From the NCBI GenBank assembly GCA_963774765.1, contig CAVZGP010000009.1, positions 372,001-436,000 of the forward strand: a stretch of 64,000 bases of DNA, given 5' to 3'. This DNA is from Sva-07 sp963774765 (GTDB lineage: Bacteria; Actinomycetota; Acidimicrobiia; Acidimicrobiales; Ilumatobacteraceae). The position numbers and the translations under genes were made by a program. Below the pieces are notes generated by a model, which made no database searches, had not been told where the DNA came from, and saw nothing but the letters and a program-made list of their open reading frames with translations. Position 1 is the first letter of the stretch; every line of letters begins with the position of its first letter. Shown one piece after another: positions 32,945 to 41,883 of this stretch.

Positions 32945-33730
32945 TCAGGTCGGATTGCGGCCGAGAAAGCGGGCGACGCTCAAGAACGCCGTGTGGGCGA
33001 CCATCCGGTGGTCCGGCCGCACCGCCTGGCCCTCGATGTGCCAGCCGCGATGCAGCACTTCGATCGTGCGGGCGTCGATCCACTTGCCCTTCAGCGCCTC
33101 GCGCACCTGCACTGCCTGCGTGATCGAGGGCGTGTAGGCCAACAGCAGTCCGCCCGGCTGCAGCACGGCCTCGGCGTTCGGCACCACATTCCACGGCTCG
33201 GGCAGGTCGAGTACGACCCGATCGAACATGCCCAGCTCGGCGTCGATGCCCTCGTAGCTGTCGGCGATGTGCACGTCGTACCGGTCGAGTACCGGGGCAC
33301 CGAGGAAGCTCTCGACGTTCTTCTTCGCACGATTGGCGAAGTCTTCGCGGATCTCGTAGCCGACGATGTCGGCGCCGTAGCGCAGCATCGTCATCGACAA
33401 TGCGCCCGATCCGATCCCCGTTTCGAACACGCGCACACCCGGCCCGATGTCGGCGAGCATGCAGATCGGTGCGAGGTCCTTCGGATAGATCACCTGGGCC
33501 CCGCGAGGCATCTCGACCACGAAGTCCTCGAGCGTCGGCCGCAGCACCGTGTACTCGGAGCCCTTCGTCGAACGGACCACCACGCCTTCGCGCTGGCCGA
33601 CCACCTCGCTGTGCGCGACGAACCCGTTGTGGCTGTGGAACTCGCCGCCGTCGACGAGGTCGATCAGGTACCGACGCTTCTTCGAATCGAGCAGCAACGC
33701 CTTCTCGCCTGCTGTGAACACTCCGGTCAT
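32945..33730 (-). CDS. trmI: tRNA (adenine-58-N1)-methyltransferase TrmI
   Basis: A 261-residue class I methyltransferase. An N-terminal beta-barrel domain (about 1-70) is followed by PRGAQVIYPKD and the SAM-binding FETGIGSGALS. VLDLPEPWNV (the catalytic DxPxPW segment) and a YTPSITQAVQV block follow. TrmI methylates A58 in the T-loop of tRNAs. It lies near the proteasome cluster, as the mycobacterial homologue does. The start overlaps the stop of the thiolase-like gene by four bases. Confidence 0.93.
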   Translation of the reverse strand: MTGVFTAGEKALLLDSKKRRYLIDLVDGGEFHSHNGFVAHSEVVGQREGVVVRSTKGSEYTVLRPTLEDFVVEMPRGAQVIYPKDLAPICMLADIGPGVRVFETGIGSGALSMTMLRYGADIVGYEIREDFANRAKKNVESFLGAPVLDRYDVHIADSYEGIDAELGMFDRVVLDLPEPWNVVPNAEAVLQPGGLLLAYTPSITQAVQVREALKGKWIDARTIEVLHRGWHIEGQAVRPDHRMVAHTAFLSVARFLGRNPT

Positions 33731-34692
33731 CGTCGTCTCCCACGCGTCAGCACCATCTCGACCGGCACGGGTTCGTGCGCACTCGATTTCTCCACCAGTC
33801 TGCAGAACGCACAGACCTCACCGGTCGTCGGCGAACCGCAGCGTTCGCACTCGTTCAAGTCACCCGCAGCGGCCGCGGATTGTCCTGCGAGCAGCGGCGC
33901 CATGCGATCGAGAAAGCCCAGGTAGAACGACGCCTTGGCACCAGGCGATTTCGCCTCGACAGCGTTCAGTGACTCCTTGTACGAGAGGTGACGGTTGCCT
34001 GCTGCGATGGGACACTCCTCCACCACGTAGTCGATGTCGCGCACGAGACACCACGCGGCCATCTCGCGTTCGGTCAGCCGGATCAGCGGTTTGGCCTTCT
34101 TCGGGAAGCCGTTCGTCGCCGGCAGTACCGGCATCTGGCGGGCCAGGTAGTCGATGTCCCAGCGCAGCGTGTTGCCGAAGAGCACCGCCGCCTCGTCATC
34201 GAGGTTGTGACCAGTGACGACGACGTCATAGCCGCCGTCGAGGGCAGCCTGGTCGAACAGCCGGCGCTTGGAGAGCCCACACGCCGAACATGGCACCCGG
34301 CCGGTCGCACGGGCGGCAGTGGGAACGTCGTAGCCGTAGTGCTCGCGTAGGTCGATCGTCACGAGATGCAAACCACGCTCGTCGGCGAACCGGCGGACGT
34401 AGCCGCCGCTGTCGGTCGAGTACTCGCCGATTCCCAGCCCGATGTAGAGGCCGTCGGCTTGATACCCGGCCTCGATCAGCATGTCCCACACCGCGAGCGA
34501 GTCCTTGCCACCGCTGACAGCGACGAGGATCCGGTCGTCGGGTGCAAGCATGTCGAAGTCCTCGATGGCCTTGGCCATCTGACGCCGACAGAGCTGCTGG
34601 AGGTGTTCGGCGCAGAACTTGGCGTTGTGACGTGGCAGGTCGATCACCGCCGGCGCCTTGCACACCTTGCACTTGCTTCCCACCGCGGTCAC
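33727..34692 (-). CDS. TtuA/TtcA-type tRNA-thiolation ATPase
   Basis: A 321-residue adenylating N-type ATP-pyrophosphatase. It has the PP-loop SGGKDS (60-65), an N-terminal zinc site (C8, C11, C27 and His30 nearby), iron-sulfur candidate cysteines C135, C138 and C227, and a C-terminal zinc ribbon (C282, C285, C294, C297). The double zinc ribbon points to the TtuA/Ctu1 branch, which makes 2-thiouridine in tRNA with a ubiquitin-like sulfur donor. The neighbouring gene encodes exactly such a sulfur carrier. TtcA (2-thiocytidine) remains an alternative. Confidence 0.88.
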   Translation of the reverse strand: MTAVGSKCKVCKAPAVIDLPRHNAKFCAEHLQQLCRRQMAKAIEDFDMLAPDDRILVAVSGGKDSLAVWDMLIEAGYQADGLYIGLGIGEYSTDSGGYVRRFADERGLHLVTIDLREHYGYDVPTAARATGRVPCSACGLSKRRLFDQAALDGGYDVVVTGHNLDDEAAVLFGNTLRWDIDYLARQMPVLPATNGFPKKAKPLIRLTEREMAAWCLVRDIDYVVEECPIAAGNRHLSYKESLNAVEAKSPGAKASFYLGFLDRMAPLLAGQSAAAAGDLNECERCGSPTTGEVCAFCRLVEKSSAHEPVPVEMVLTRGRRR

Positions 34693-34705
34693 GAGACGAG
34701 CACCA

Positions 34706-34906
34706 TCAGGCGGCTCCGCCAGAGATCACCGGGCGCACCTCGATGGCGTCGTCTTCGTCGAGACGAGCGTCACCCGGCACCAGCGTGCCGTTGCAGATCA
34801 CGAGATGGGATTCACGGTCGAGGCCGAGGTCCTCGAGGAGACGGTTGACACTTCGCCCACCGGCGACCTCGATCTCCCGCCGCGGATTGCGCAGCAGGAC
34901 CTTCAC
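34706..34906 (-). CDS. ThiS/MoaD-type (TtuB-like) sulfur-carrier protein
   Basis: A 66-residue beta-grasp protein beginning VKVLLRNPRREIEVAGGRSV and ending VRPVISGGAA. The Gly-Gly near the C-terminus is the expected activation site, but two alanines follow it, so removal of the tail may be needed before thiocarboxylate formation. The GTG at 34906 overlaps the stop of the previous gene (GTGA). It lies 13 bases upstream of the TtuA-type gene, so it most likely supplies sulfur for tRNA thiolation. A ThiS or MoaD role is possible but no thiamin or molybdopterin genes are nearby. Confidence 0.78.
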   Translation of the reverse strand: MKVLLRNPRREIEVAGGRSVNRLLEDLGLDRESHLVICNGTLVPGDARLDEDDAIEVRPVISGGAA

Positions 34907-35215
34907 GATGCCCGCTGAGCCGCCTCGAGCTCGGCGCGTGCGTCGGCAGCCAGCGTGGACTTCGTGGTCCCCGTCTGCCTGCGCTGCTTGCGGGTCATCG
35001 GAGCGTAGGTGGCCACGGTGATGACATGGCCGATGCCGATCCGCCGCGCCATCAGCCGCTCGGGCCGTTTGCCGAAGGCGCCCTGCAGGAACCTCGATGA
35101 CGATGATGAAAAGCGCGACGGAGCGCCAGAGTCGGCTCGGCCCGAACAGCCCATGCCGCATCGCCTTGCGCCGGATGATGTAGCGCGGGCGCAGGAGAAC
35201 CGGGAATTGGGCCAT
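34903..35215 (-). CDS. Small basic actinobacterial protein, frame broken once
   Basis: Joined across one frameshift near 35085-35100, this gives a 103-residue protein. The N-terminal 40 residues (MAQFPVLLRP...LWRSVALFIIVI) carry a hydrophobic segment. A basic C-terminal part (RFLQGAFGKRPERL...RKQRRQTGTTKSTLAA) ends at a TGA that overlaps the next GTG. One extra base explains the break. The combined architecture resembles short conserved actinobacterial proteins with one membrane helix. Without the join, the first frame would run on into the sulfur-carrier gene, which is unlikely to be real. Confidence 0.5.
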
Positions 35216-35442
35216 CAGATCCGTCGGATCTCGACGACCGCGCTGCGCTTCTTGCCCGAGCGCTTGCCGAGCAGGAAGAAGATCACCAGCAGCACGATGC
35301 CACCGGCGGCGACGGTGGTGGCGATGGTCGACTTCTTGTCGTCGACCTTGCCCTGCACGTCACCCTGGAGTGCCCTCAGGCGATTCTCGATGTCCTGCGG
35401 CGTGATCTTGCCGGCCGGCTCGGTCTTGGTGGTCTTGGCCAT
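35215..35442 (-). CDS. Small single-pass membrane protein
   Basis: A 75-residue protein with a charged N-terminus, one membrane helix (about 42-58: ATTVAAGGIVLLVIFFLLG) and a Lys/Arg-rich tail ending VVEIRRI. The helix DIENRLRALQGDVQ before the membrane segment looks amphipathic. Similar small proteins are common next to holin-like membrane proteins in actinobacteria. Its stop overlaps the next ATG by one base. Confidence 0.65.
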   Translation of the reverse strand: MAKTTKTEPAGKITPQDIENRLRALQGDVQGKVDDKKSTIATTVAAGGIVLLVIFFLLGKRSGKKRSAVVEIRRI

Positions 35443-35454
35443 GACGCAGGCTCC

Positions 35455-35841
35455 TTACTTGGGTTCCTTGTGGAGGGTCGCCTTCTTGATCCGCATCAGC
35501 GTGATCGCCAACACGATCGACGCGGCGATCAGCACGATGAGGTACGACACCCACGACAGGCTGCCCGTCGCCGATCGCTCCCATTCGGTCTGCAGGAGGC
35601 GCAGGAGACCGATCAGGATGAGCACGAGGCCCAGACCGAGTGAGACAGCGGCCGCAAAGCCCCACCCGAGCCAGCCTCCGGCGCCCTTGAGCGGCCCGAG
35701 GGTTTCCTGCTTCGCGTACTCCTTGACGTAGTCGATGATCTCGCCGACGGACGCGCCCTCGGCCTGCTTCGCCTTCTCCGCTTGTCGGGCGAGACGCTGT
35801 TCGAGATCGCTGGTGTCTGACACGGTCATCGTTTCTATCAC
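35455..35841 (-). CDS. Phage-holin-like/DUF1469-type membrane protein
   Basis: A 128-residue protein with an N-terminal amphipathic region (about 10-50, including ASVGEIIDYVKEYAKQE) and two membrane helices (about 60-80 and 98-117). The layout matches actinobacterial holin-superfamily/Act_Holin_3-type proteins. The GTG at 35841 overlaps the preceding stop (GTGA); an in-frame ATG four codons later is an alternative. Function unknown; an envelope role is plausible. Confidence 0.65.
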   Translation of the reverse strand: MIETMTVSDTSDLEQRLARQAEKAKQAEGASVGEIIDYVKEYAKQETLGPLKGAGGWLGWGFAAAVSLGLGLVLILIGLLRLLQTEWERSATGSLSWVSYLIVLIAASIVLAITLMRIKKATLHKEPK

Positions 35842-36500
35842 GAAAGGCGGAACTTCAACATGGCCACGACGTCGTCGAGGATCTCGTCGAGCAGGTCGAG
35901 GCGCTGCGTCGGTCCGGGCGCGGCGAGCAAACGAAATCTGTCGGCCGGCCCGATCGGTGCCAGCGTGGCGAGGTGGTACGTCGCCAACAATGCATCGTCG
36001 GAGACGTCGTCATCGCCGGAGTCCACCGATGTTCCGCCGAGATCACCGAGACTCGAGTCGGCCTCGACACGCTCGGCGACTCGATTCGCAAGCGCTCGTG
36101 CTGCTCTCACTCGAGCGTGCGAGGCGGCGACGGCGACGGCGAGCCCCGGCGGATCAGGTTCCTCGTCGGGCCAGTCGTCGACGTCGGCGATCGGATACGG
36201 ATCGTCCGGCAACCACGCGTTGATCCTGATGCGTCGCGTCCCGACGGCGACGAGCGCGTAACGGTTCTCGTCGATCGCGTCGACCTGCAGCATCCGGGCA
36301 ACCGTGCCCACCATGACCCGATCGTCGCCACCACCCGTCTCCCAGCCGTGCGAGATCAATGCCTGGCCGAACTCCGGTTCACCGTCGGCACGCAGGCAGT
36401 CGCGGATCATGTCCCGGTAGCGAGGCTCGAAGACGTGCAGTGGGAGCACCCCGCCTGGGAGGAGCACCGAAGCGAGCGGGAACATCGCCATGACCGCCAT
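35838..36500 (-). CDS. LON peptidase substrate-binding-domain protein
   Basis: A 220-residue stand-alone Lon N-terminal domain. It begins MFPLASVLLPGGVLPLHVFEPRYRDMIRDCL and contains GTVARMLQVD and RRIRI beta elements, then a helical C-terminal region. It has no ATPase or protease part. Such proteins are widespread in actinobacteria and of unknown function. It starts five bases after the DacB stop, so it is probably cotranscribed with the cell-wall peptidases. Confidence 0.85.
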   Translation of the reverse strand: MAVMAMFPLASVLLPGGVLPLHVFEPRYRDMIRDCLRADGEPEFGQALISHGWETGGGDDRVMVGTVARMLQVDAIDENRYALVAVGTRRIRINAWLPDDPYPIADVDDWPDEEPDPPGLAVAVAASHARVRAARALANRVAERVEADSSLGDLGGTSVDSGDDDVSDDALLATYHLATLAPIGPADRFRLLAAPGPTQRLDLLDEILDDVVAMLKFRLS

Positions 36501-36505
36501 CGGCG

Positions 36506-38029
36506 TCAGCGCGGTCCAAGCGTTGCGACGTCCGGACCCGTCGGGTGGGCGGCGAGCCGCTCGGCAAGTGCCCCCCAGTAGGGCAGGTATCCATCGGCGG
36601 TGACGGAGCCGGGACCGTTCAAGACCAGAGCAAACTCCACGCGGTCGCCATTGCGGGCGTCGAAGTACCCGGCGAGCGCCTTCACCTCCGGCGGATCGGC
36701 GTCCGCCGGTGGATTGATCAGCGTGCCGGTCTTGGCGACGAGGGTTCCCTCGACCGGACTACCGAGGAAGTCGTCGATCAATGTTCCGCTGCGACCAGCG
36801 ACCGCCAACCCCTCGACGGCGGGCGTGTCGGCAAGGTGATCCAGCACGCCGACCAGCGCATCACAGGTCAACCGGTTGTTCGCGCTGAGCCCGGAACCGT
36901 CGGCGAGCACCGTGCTGTCCATCGGGATCCCCCACGAGCGGACCGTCGTGTCGAGAACCTGCAACCCGGCCGCCGTCGTGCCTTCCCCGGTCCCCGCCAC
37001 ACCCAACTCCTTGACCAGCATCTCGGCGGTGTCGTTGTCGCTGTTGGTGAGCATGTCGGCGACGATCGCCGACAATGGCGCGGACTCGACCGTGGCGATC
37101 ACCGGCGTCTCAGGTTCGACGACACCCGACTCCCACCCGCCGGACACGGCAACGCCACGATCACGCAGCAGTCGGGCGAGTTCGCGCGCCGCAGCCTCAC
37201 CCGGATCGCGCTGGCGACCCGACCGGCCGACGGTCCGGCCGTCGTTGACCACGAGCCCGCCGATCGGGCCGGCATCGACGAAGGCCACACCTGTACCCCA
37301 GGTCGGATTGACGTACTGGTCGTCGTAACGGGTGGCATCGCCGACGACCGACCCGCGAATGCTCGTGATGCCGGCGGCGACGACGGCGTCGGCAAGCGCG
37401 TCGAGCGAGGTACTCGCCGACATCTCGGGTGCGTCGTCGTCGAGCGGGAAGTCCGCAGCGACCAGGAGCGGGTCGCCGCCGCCGACGAGGTAGAGGTCGC
37501 CCTCGACGACACCGTCGACGGCAGGCGTCGCGGCGACCGATGTGGTGAACCGATGGTCGGCACCGAGAACCTCGGTGGCGGCACCCGCGATCAAGAGCTT
37601 GTTCGTGCTCGCCGGGATCACGCCGACATCGCCGTTCCAGGAGCCGATCTCTCGGCCGTCGACCGACACGGCGAGACACGACCGTTCATCGACGTATGCA
37701 GCAAGTTGCTCCATGGCGGCTGCCAGTTCGTTGTCCGCCCCGAGGCGGGCGAGGACCGCCGGCGCCCGGCGGTAGGCGGCCATCGACGTGGTCAGCGCTG
37801 GACTCGGGTCTGCGGTCGCGCCGACGTCGTCCGATGCACTCGGCACGGTTCGTGCCGCCGCTTCGTGTTCGTCGGCCTGTGCATCGCTCCACAGGAGCAA
37901 CGCCGTGAGCCCCGCGACGGGCACGAGCGCCATCAGCACGAGCCACACGAGCGGGGCGAGTCGGTAGCGGACCGGGACGCCTTCGACGGGCGCAACGGTG
38001 CCGGGCGGCGGTGAAGCGACCGGGCTCAT
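36506..38029 (-). CDS. dacB: D-alanyl-D-alanine carboxypeptidase/endopeptidase, DacB/PBP4 family (second copy)
   Basis: A 507-residue S13-type penicillin-binding protein. A cytoplasmic Pro-rich N-terminus precedes one membrane anchor (about 30-50). The catalytic motifs are SxxK in IPASTNKLLIA, SxN in TNSDNDTAEM and KTG in AKTGTL. The long insertion between SxxK and SxN is typical of PBP4. It trims or cleaves peptidoglycan peptides outside the membrane. The start overlaps the stop of the first dacB copy (ATGA), and the two are tandem paralogues. Confidence 0.9.
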   Translation of the reverse strand: MSPVASPPPGTVAPVEGVPVRYRLAPLVWLVLMALVPVAGLTALLLWSDAQADEHEAAARTVPSASDDVGATADPSPALTTSMAAYRRAPAVLARLGADNELAAAMEQLAAYVDERSCLAVSVDGREIGSWNGDVGVIPASTNKLLIAGAATEVLGADHRFTTSVAATPAVDGVVEGDLYLVGGGDPLLVAADFPLDDDAPEMSASTSLDALADAVVAAGITSIRGSVVGDATRYDDQYVNPTWGTGVAFVDAGPIGGLVVNDGRTVGRSGRQRDPGEAAARELARLLRDRGVAVSGGWESGVVEPETPVIATVESAPLSAIVADMLTNSDNDTAEMLVKELGVAGTGEGTTAAGLQVLDTTVRSWGIPMDSTVLADGSGLSANNRLTCDALVGVLDHLADTPAVEGLAVAGRSGTLIDDFLGSPVEGTLVAKTGTLINPPADADPPEVKALAGYFDARNGDRVEFALVLNGPGSVTADGYLPYWGALAERLAAHPTGPDVATLGPR

Positions 38030-39522
38030 CGCGGGCCCACATCCGCCGGCGACGCGCCTGCCGGATACGTGTCGAGCGCATCCGCGAGCGCCTCCCACAC
38101 CGGCCGGTACTCGCTCTGGTCCGAGATGGTCGGGCCATTGAGGATCAAGACGTACTCGACGGCGCTGCCGCCCTCGACGGGAAGGAAGCCTGCGAGGGCC
38201 TTCACGGCCGGAGGATCGACGTTGAACGGCGGGTTGTTGAGCGTGCCGGTCTTGCCGCGCAGACGACCCGCGACGGGATGATCGACGAACGCGGTCGCCA
38301 GCGTTCCGGTCTGGCCGGCGACGGGGAGGCCCTGCCCGACCGGCGAGTCGAATCCCGTCCGTTGCAGCACCGTGATGATGGCATCGCACGTGAGACGGTT
38401 GTCGAGACTCAGTCCGGACCCGTCGACCAAGACGATCGGCGCCACATCCACTCCCCACTCGACCAACTGCTCGCGCACCAGGCCGAGTCCCACCTCGCGG
38501 GTGCCCGGTGTCGACACGGTGACGCCGAGTTCCTTGACCACCATCTCGGCGGTGTTGTTGTCGCTGTTGCCCAGCATCTCCGCGACCACGTCGGACATCG
38601 GCGCTGAGTCGATCGACGCCAGGGTGGTCGCACCAGCGGGTGCCGTTCCGCTCGAGGCCACACCGCCGACGTCAATTCCTCGCGCTTCGAGCAGTTGTGT
38701 GAACTCGCGAGCGGCCGATTCGTTGGGGTCGCTCCCGCGCAGAGGGTCGCCGAGCACCCGCGAGTCGTTCGCCATCAATGCGTCGTACGGGCCACCTTCG
38801 AGTCCGGCCACGCCCTCGCCCCAGCCAGGGGCGTAGTACTCGTCGTCGTAGCGGCTGCCATCGCCGACGACCGAACCGGTGATCTCGGCGACACCCGCCG
38901 CAGCGACGCGGTCGGCGAGCGTGTCGAGCGACGTCGGCGACGTGACGGGGTTGAGTTCGAGGTTCGATTCGCCATACCAGTCAGACGACAGCAGTGGGTC
39001 GCCGCCGCCGACCAGGAAGAGATCGCCATCGACGACACCGCCCTGGGGTGCTGATGCGGTCACCACGTTCGTGGTGTAGCGGAAGTCCGGTCCGAGCTGT
39101 TCGAGTGCCGTTGCGGCGATCGGGATCTTCTGGTTGCTCGCCGGAATCACGGCGAGGTCGGCGTTGTGTTCGCCGATCATCTCGCCGTCGACCGAGACCG
39201 CTCCGCACGATCGGTCGTTCAGCGACGACAGGAGCGGGCTGACCTCACCAGCGAAGGCATCGCTGTTGAGCTCTCGGGAGATCAGCGTCGGGAGCCGTCG
39301 AAGCGACACCACGCCCGTCGCCAGCGCGGGAGTAGGTGCCGGCACGGCGGCGGCGGGTTCGATCGGTGGTGCTGCCTCATTGTTGTCGTCCTGGCTCGTC
39401 GACCACGAACGCACCCCGAGGAGCGCGACGATCGGAACGACCGCCACCACGAACAGGACGATCCACGGTCCGGGACCGCGACCCTGGCCTCGGCGCCGGT
39501 CGGTCGGTCGTCGTTCACTCAC
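38026..39522 (-). CDS. dacB: D-alanyl-D-alanine carboxypeptidase/endopeptidase, DacB/PBP4 family (first copy)
   Basis: A 498-residue S13-family protein. The basic N-terminus (RRPTDRRRGQGRGPG) is followed by a membrane anchor (about 20-40). Motifs are SxxK in IPASNQKIPIA, SxN in GNSDNNTAEM and KTG in RGKTGTL. It is clearly related to the adjacent copy, including SVVGD and YDDEYYAPGWGEGV segments. The GTG start overlaps the acyl-CoA synthetase stop by four bases. Two paralogues may differ in timing or substrate. Confidence 0.9.
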   Translation of the reverse strand: MSERRPTDRRRGQGRGPGPWIVLFVVAVVPIVALLGVRSWSTSQDDNNEAAPPIEPAAAVPAPTPALATGVVSLRRLPTLISRELNSDAFAGEVSPLLSSLNDRSCGAVSVDGEMIGEHNADLAVIPASNQKIPIAATALEQLGPDFRYTTNVVTASAPQGGVVDGDLFLVGGGDPLLSSDWYGESNLELNPVTSPTSLDTLADRVAAAGVAEITGSVVGDGSRYDDEYYAPGWGEGVAGLEGGPYDALMANDSRVLGDPLRGSDPNESAAREFTQLLEARGIDVGGVASSGTAPAGATTLASIDSAPMSDVVAEMLGNSDNNTAEMVVKELGVTVSTPGTREVGLGLVREQLVEWGVDVAPIVLVDGSGLSLDNRLTCDAIITVLQRTGFDSPVGQGLPVAGQTGTLATAFVDHPVAGRLRGKTGTLNNPPFNVDPPAVKALAGFLPVEGGSAVEYVLILNGPTISDQSEYRPVWEALADALDTYPAGASPADVGPR

Positions 39523-41705
39523 GGGCGATGCGCCTCGCGAAACTTCGCGTAGCGCACGAGATGACCGAGTGCCGTGACGGCTTCTCCCCCGCTCGGGTAA
39601 CACAGTCGACCGAGCCGCCGGACCGTCGCCGGCCCGGCATTGTCGGGGTCGGCGACCGCCAACTCCGTGGCGACGAGGATCGGCTTGCCGGTTGCCAGGC
39701 TCAACTCGTGTGCCGCCTCGGCGAACCGTTCGTCCTGGCGCTGGTGATAGGCGACGATGCGCTCGAGTCCGTGATCGGGGTAGAAGCGGCCCTCGCTCAT
39801 CATCCGCGCCTGGTTGCTCTGGATCCCGATTCCGAGGTAGATGACGGCGTCGACATCCGGGTGCTCGGCGATCAACGCCATCACCTCGGGGATCGTGTCG
39901 CGCACCTCGCCGCCCGCGCAGTCGACGGGGTTGTTGCGACTCCACCTCGGGGGCAGTTTGGTGTCGATCGCCGCCTGCAGGTCGACGGGGAGATCCATCA
40001 GCACGAGGTCGGGATCGCGGGTGATCGCGTCGGCGGTCACGACACCCCAGCCTCCTGCGGTCGTGAGCACGATGGTGTTCGGTCCCTTCGGCAGCGGTTG
40101 GGTGGCGAACGTTGCCGCTGCTTCGAACGCCTCGGTCACGGTGGCCGCACGGGTGATGCCCGCTGCCCGACACTCGCCGTCGAAGATCTTGTCGTTCGCC
40201 GCGAGCGCCCCGGTGTGACTGGCTGCCGCTTGGGCGCCGCCCTCGGTGCTGCCGCCCTTGACCAGCACCAGTGGCTTGCGGGCAGCGGCTCCGGCGAGGC
40301 GGTCCATCAAGCCGCGCCCGTCGACGATGCCCTCGACGTAGGCGAGGCCGACCGCGGTTGCGGCATCGTCCGCATACCAGTCGAGGTACTCCGCGACGGT
40401 GACCGCCGCGGCGTTGCCCGCCGACACCGCACGACTGATGCCGACGCCACTCGCCCGCGCCATGTTCAAGAAACTCGACACGAAGTTGCCGCTCTGGCTC
40501 GCCACACCGATCCCGCCGGCCGGTGGGTACGGCGCCACGATCTGGGCACACAGATTGGCGGGTGTGCTGACGACACCCTGGCCGTTCGGGCCCGCGAGCA
40601 GGATGCCGAGCTCGTCGGCGAGTGCTACCAGTTCGTTCTCTGCCTGCTGGCCCTCGTCGCCCGCTTCGCCATAGCCGGCCGACGTGAGGAACGCCGCCCG
40701 GATCCCCTTGGCAGCACACGCCCGCAACAAGTCGGCGTTGGCGGCGGCAGGCGTGCACACGAAGACGAGATCGATCGCGTCGTCGGGCAGATCGGCGATG
40801 TCGGCGACCGTCGTGACGCCGAGCACCTCCTCACCCTTGAGATTGGTGCCGTACACTCCGCCCGAGTAGCCGCTCGCAAGGATGTTGTGGAGCGACACGA
40901 AACCGAACTTGCCGGGATGCGTCGAGGCACCCGTGACGAGCACACCCTTGGGGTCGAACAGCGCCCGGAAGTGGGCATCGGTCGGGCGCTGGCGGCCGCG
41001 GGTGCCCGCCGTGTCGGCGCGTGGGCCGAGTTCGACGAGACCGTCGACCGCGATGACCGAGCCGTCGGGCTGGACGATCAGCGGGTTGATGTCGACGCTT
41101 GCAACGTCGGTTCTCTCGGTGGCGAGTCTGCCGAGTCCGACGATCACGTCGACGAGCTGATTGCGGTCGACGGCGACCTCGCCGCGGAAGTCGTCGAGCA
41201 GCTTCTGGGTCGCGAGGTCGTCGATCATCTCCGACGCCGTGATCGCGTCGACGGGCGCCGGGCGGAACACCACGTCGGCCACGGCCTCGGCGAGAATGCC
41301 GCCGACGCCGAGCATCACCGTCGGGCCGAACTGTGGGTCGCGCACCACTCCGACGATCAGCTCGCGGTTGCCGGCGATCATCGGCGCAACGAGGACCGTC
41401 ACGTCGCCATCGGCGGAAGTCGCTGCGGCGAGCAGATCGGTCGCAGCAGCCTCGACCGCGGTTCGGTCGCCGAGGCGCAGCTTCACCAGACCCCGCTCGG
41501 TCTTGTGGGCGATGGCATCGCCGTTCAGCTTGGCGACGACGGGGTATCCGAGTTCGTCCGCCGCTGCACCAGCTTCGATGGCCGTGGCGACGAACCGCTC
41601 GGCCGCGATCGGCACGCCGTACTCGGCGAGCAACGCCTTCGAGTCGCGCTCCGACAACGTCGTGTGCGCGCCGGAACCGTCGGGAGTCGTCTGTGGGATC
41701 GCCAT
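39519..41705 (-). CDS. ADP-forming acyl-CoA (acetate-CoA ligase-like) synthetase
   Basis: A 728-residue fused NDP-forming acyl-CoA synthetase. The ATP-grasp part (about 10-225) comes first. The CoA-binding domain follows (about 245-370), then the succinyl-CoA-ligase-like region with the phosphorylated histidine in AASHTGALAAND. The reverse order (CoA-binding first) is common in other members. It would convert acyl-CoA plus ADP and phosphate to acid plus ATP, or the reverse. The substrate is not predictable. It is translationally coupled to dacB downstream, which may be packing rather than function. Confidence 0.88.
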   Translation of the reverse strand: MAIPQTTPDGSGAHTTLSERDSKALLAEYGVPIAAERFVATAIEAGAAADELGYPVVAKLNGDAIAHKTERGLVKLRLGDRTAVEAAATDLLAAATSADGDVTVLVAPMIAGNRELIVGVVRDPQFGPTVMLGVGGILAEAVADVVFRPAPVDAITASEMIDDLATQKLLDDFRGEVAVDRNQLVDVIVGLGRLATERTDVASVDINPLIVQPDGSVIAVDGLVELGPRADTAGTRGRQRPTDAHFRALFDPKGVLVTGASTHPGKFGFVSLHNILASGYSGGVYGTNLKGEEVLGVTTVADIADLPDDAIDLVFVCTPAAANADLLRACAAKGIRAAFLTSAGYGEAGDEGQQAENELVALADELGILLAGPNGQGVVSTPANLCAQIVAPYPPAGGIGVASQSGNFVSSFLNMARASGVGISRAVSAGNAAAVTVAEYLDWYADDAATAVGLAYVEGIVDGRGLMDRLAGAAARKPLVLVKGGSTEGGAQAAASHTGALAANDKIFDGECRAAGITRAATVTEAFEAAATFATQPLPKGPNTIVLTTAGGWGVVTADAITRDPDLVLMDLPVDLQAAIDTKLPPRWSRNNPVDCAGGEVRDTIPEVMALIAEHPDVDAVIYLGIGIQSNQARMMSEGRFYPDHGLERIVAYHQRQDERFAEAAHELSLATGKPILVATELAVADPDNAGPATVRRLGRLCYPSGGEAVTALGHLVRYAKFREAHRP

Positions 41706-41778
41706 GAAATGTCCACGGTACCCCTGGGCAACGGCCGCATCACGGTCACCCGTATCGCACCCCACCCCACCCCACGCT

Positions 41779-41820
41779 GCGATGAGCGAAACCGCCGGAT
41801 ACGGTCGCCTCGCTCATCGC
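41779..41820. repeat. Single 42-base palindromic repeat (locus D)
   Basis: Begins GCGATGAGC and ends GCTCATCGC, with the inner ACCG/CGGT stem intact. It lies between the divergent-promoter side of the acyl-CoA synthetase gene and the 3' end of the tetR gene. A further GCTCATCGC at 41882-41890 holds the tetR stop codon but has no matching left arm, so it is not counted as a copy. Confidence 0.8.
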
Positions 41821-41883
41821 GGGACAGAATCATCGTCGAGCCGGTACGGTGCCTGCCATCCGGCTCGCTCTACGCGCCATCGC

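Noticed and set aside
34706..35215. A fused membrane-segment plus sulfur-carrier protein in one open frame
   Set aside because: The middle part is unconserved-looking and the alternative frame there has a sensible basic protein whose stop overlaps the sulfur-carrier GTG. A frameshift is the simpler explanation.
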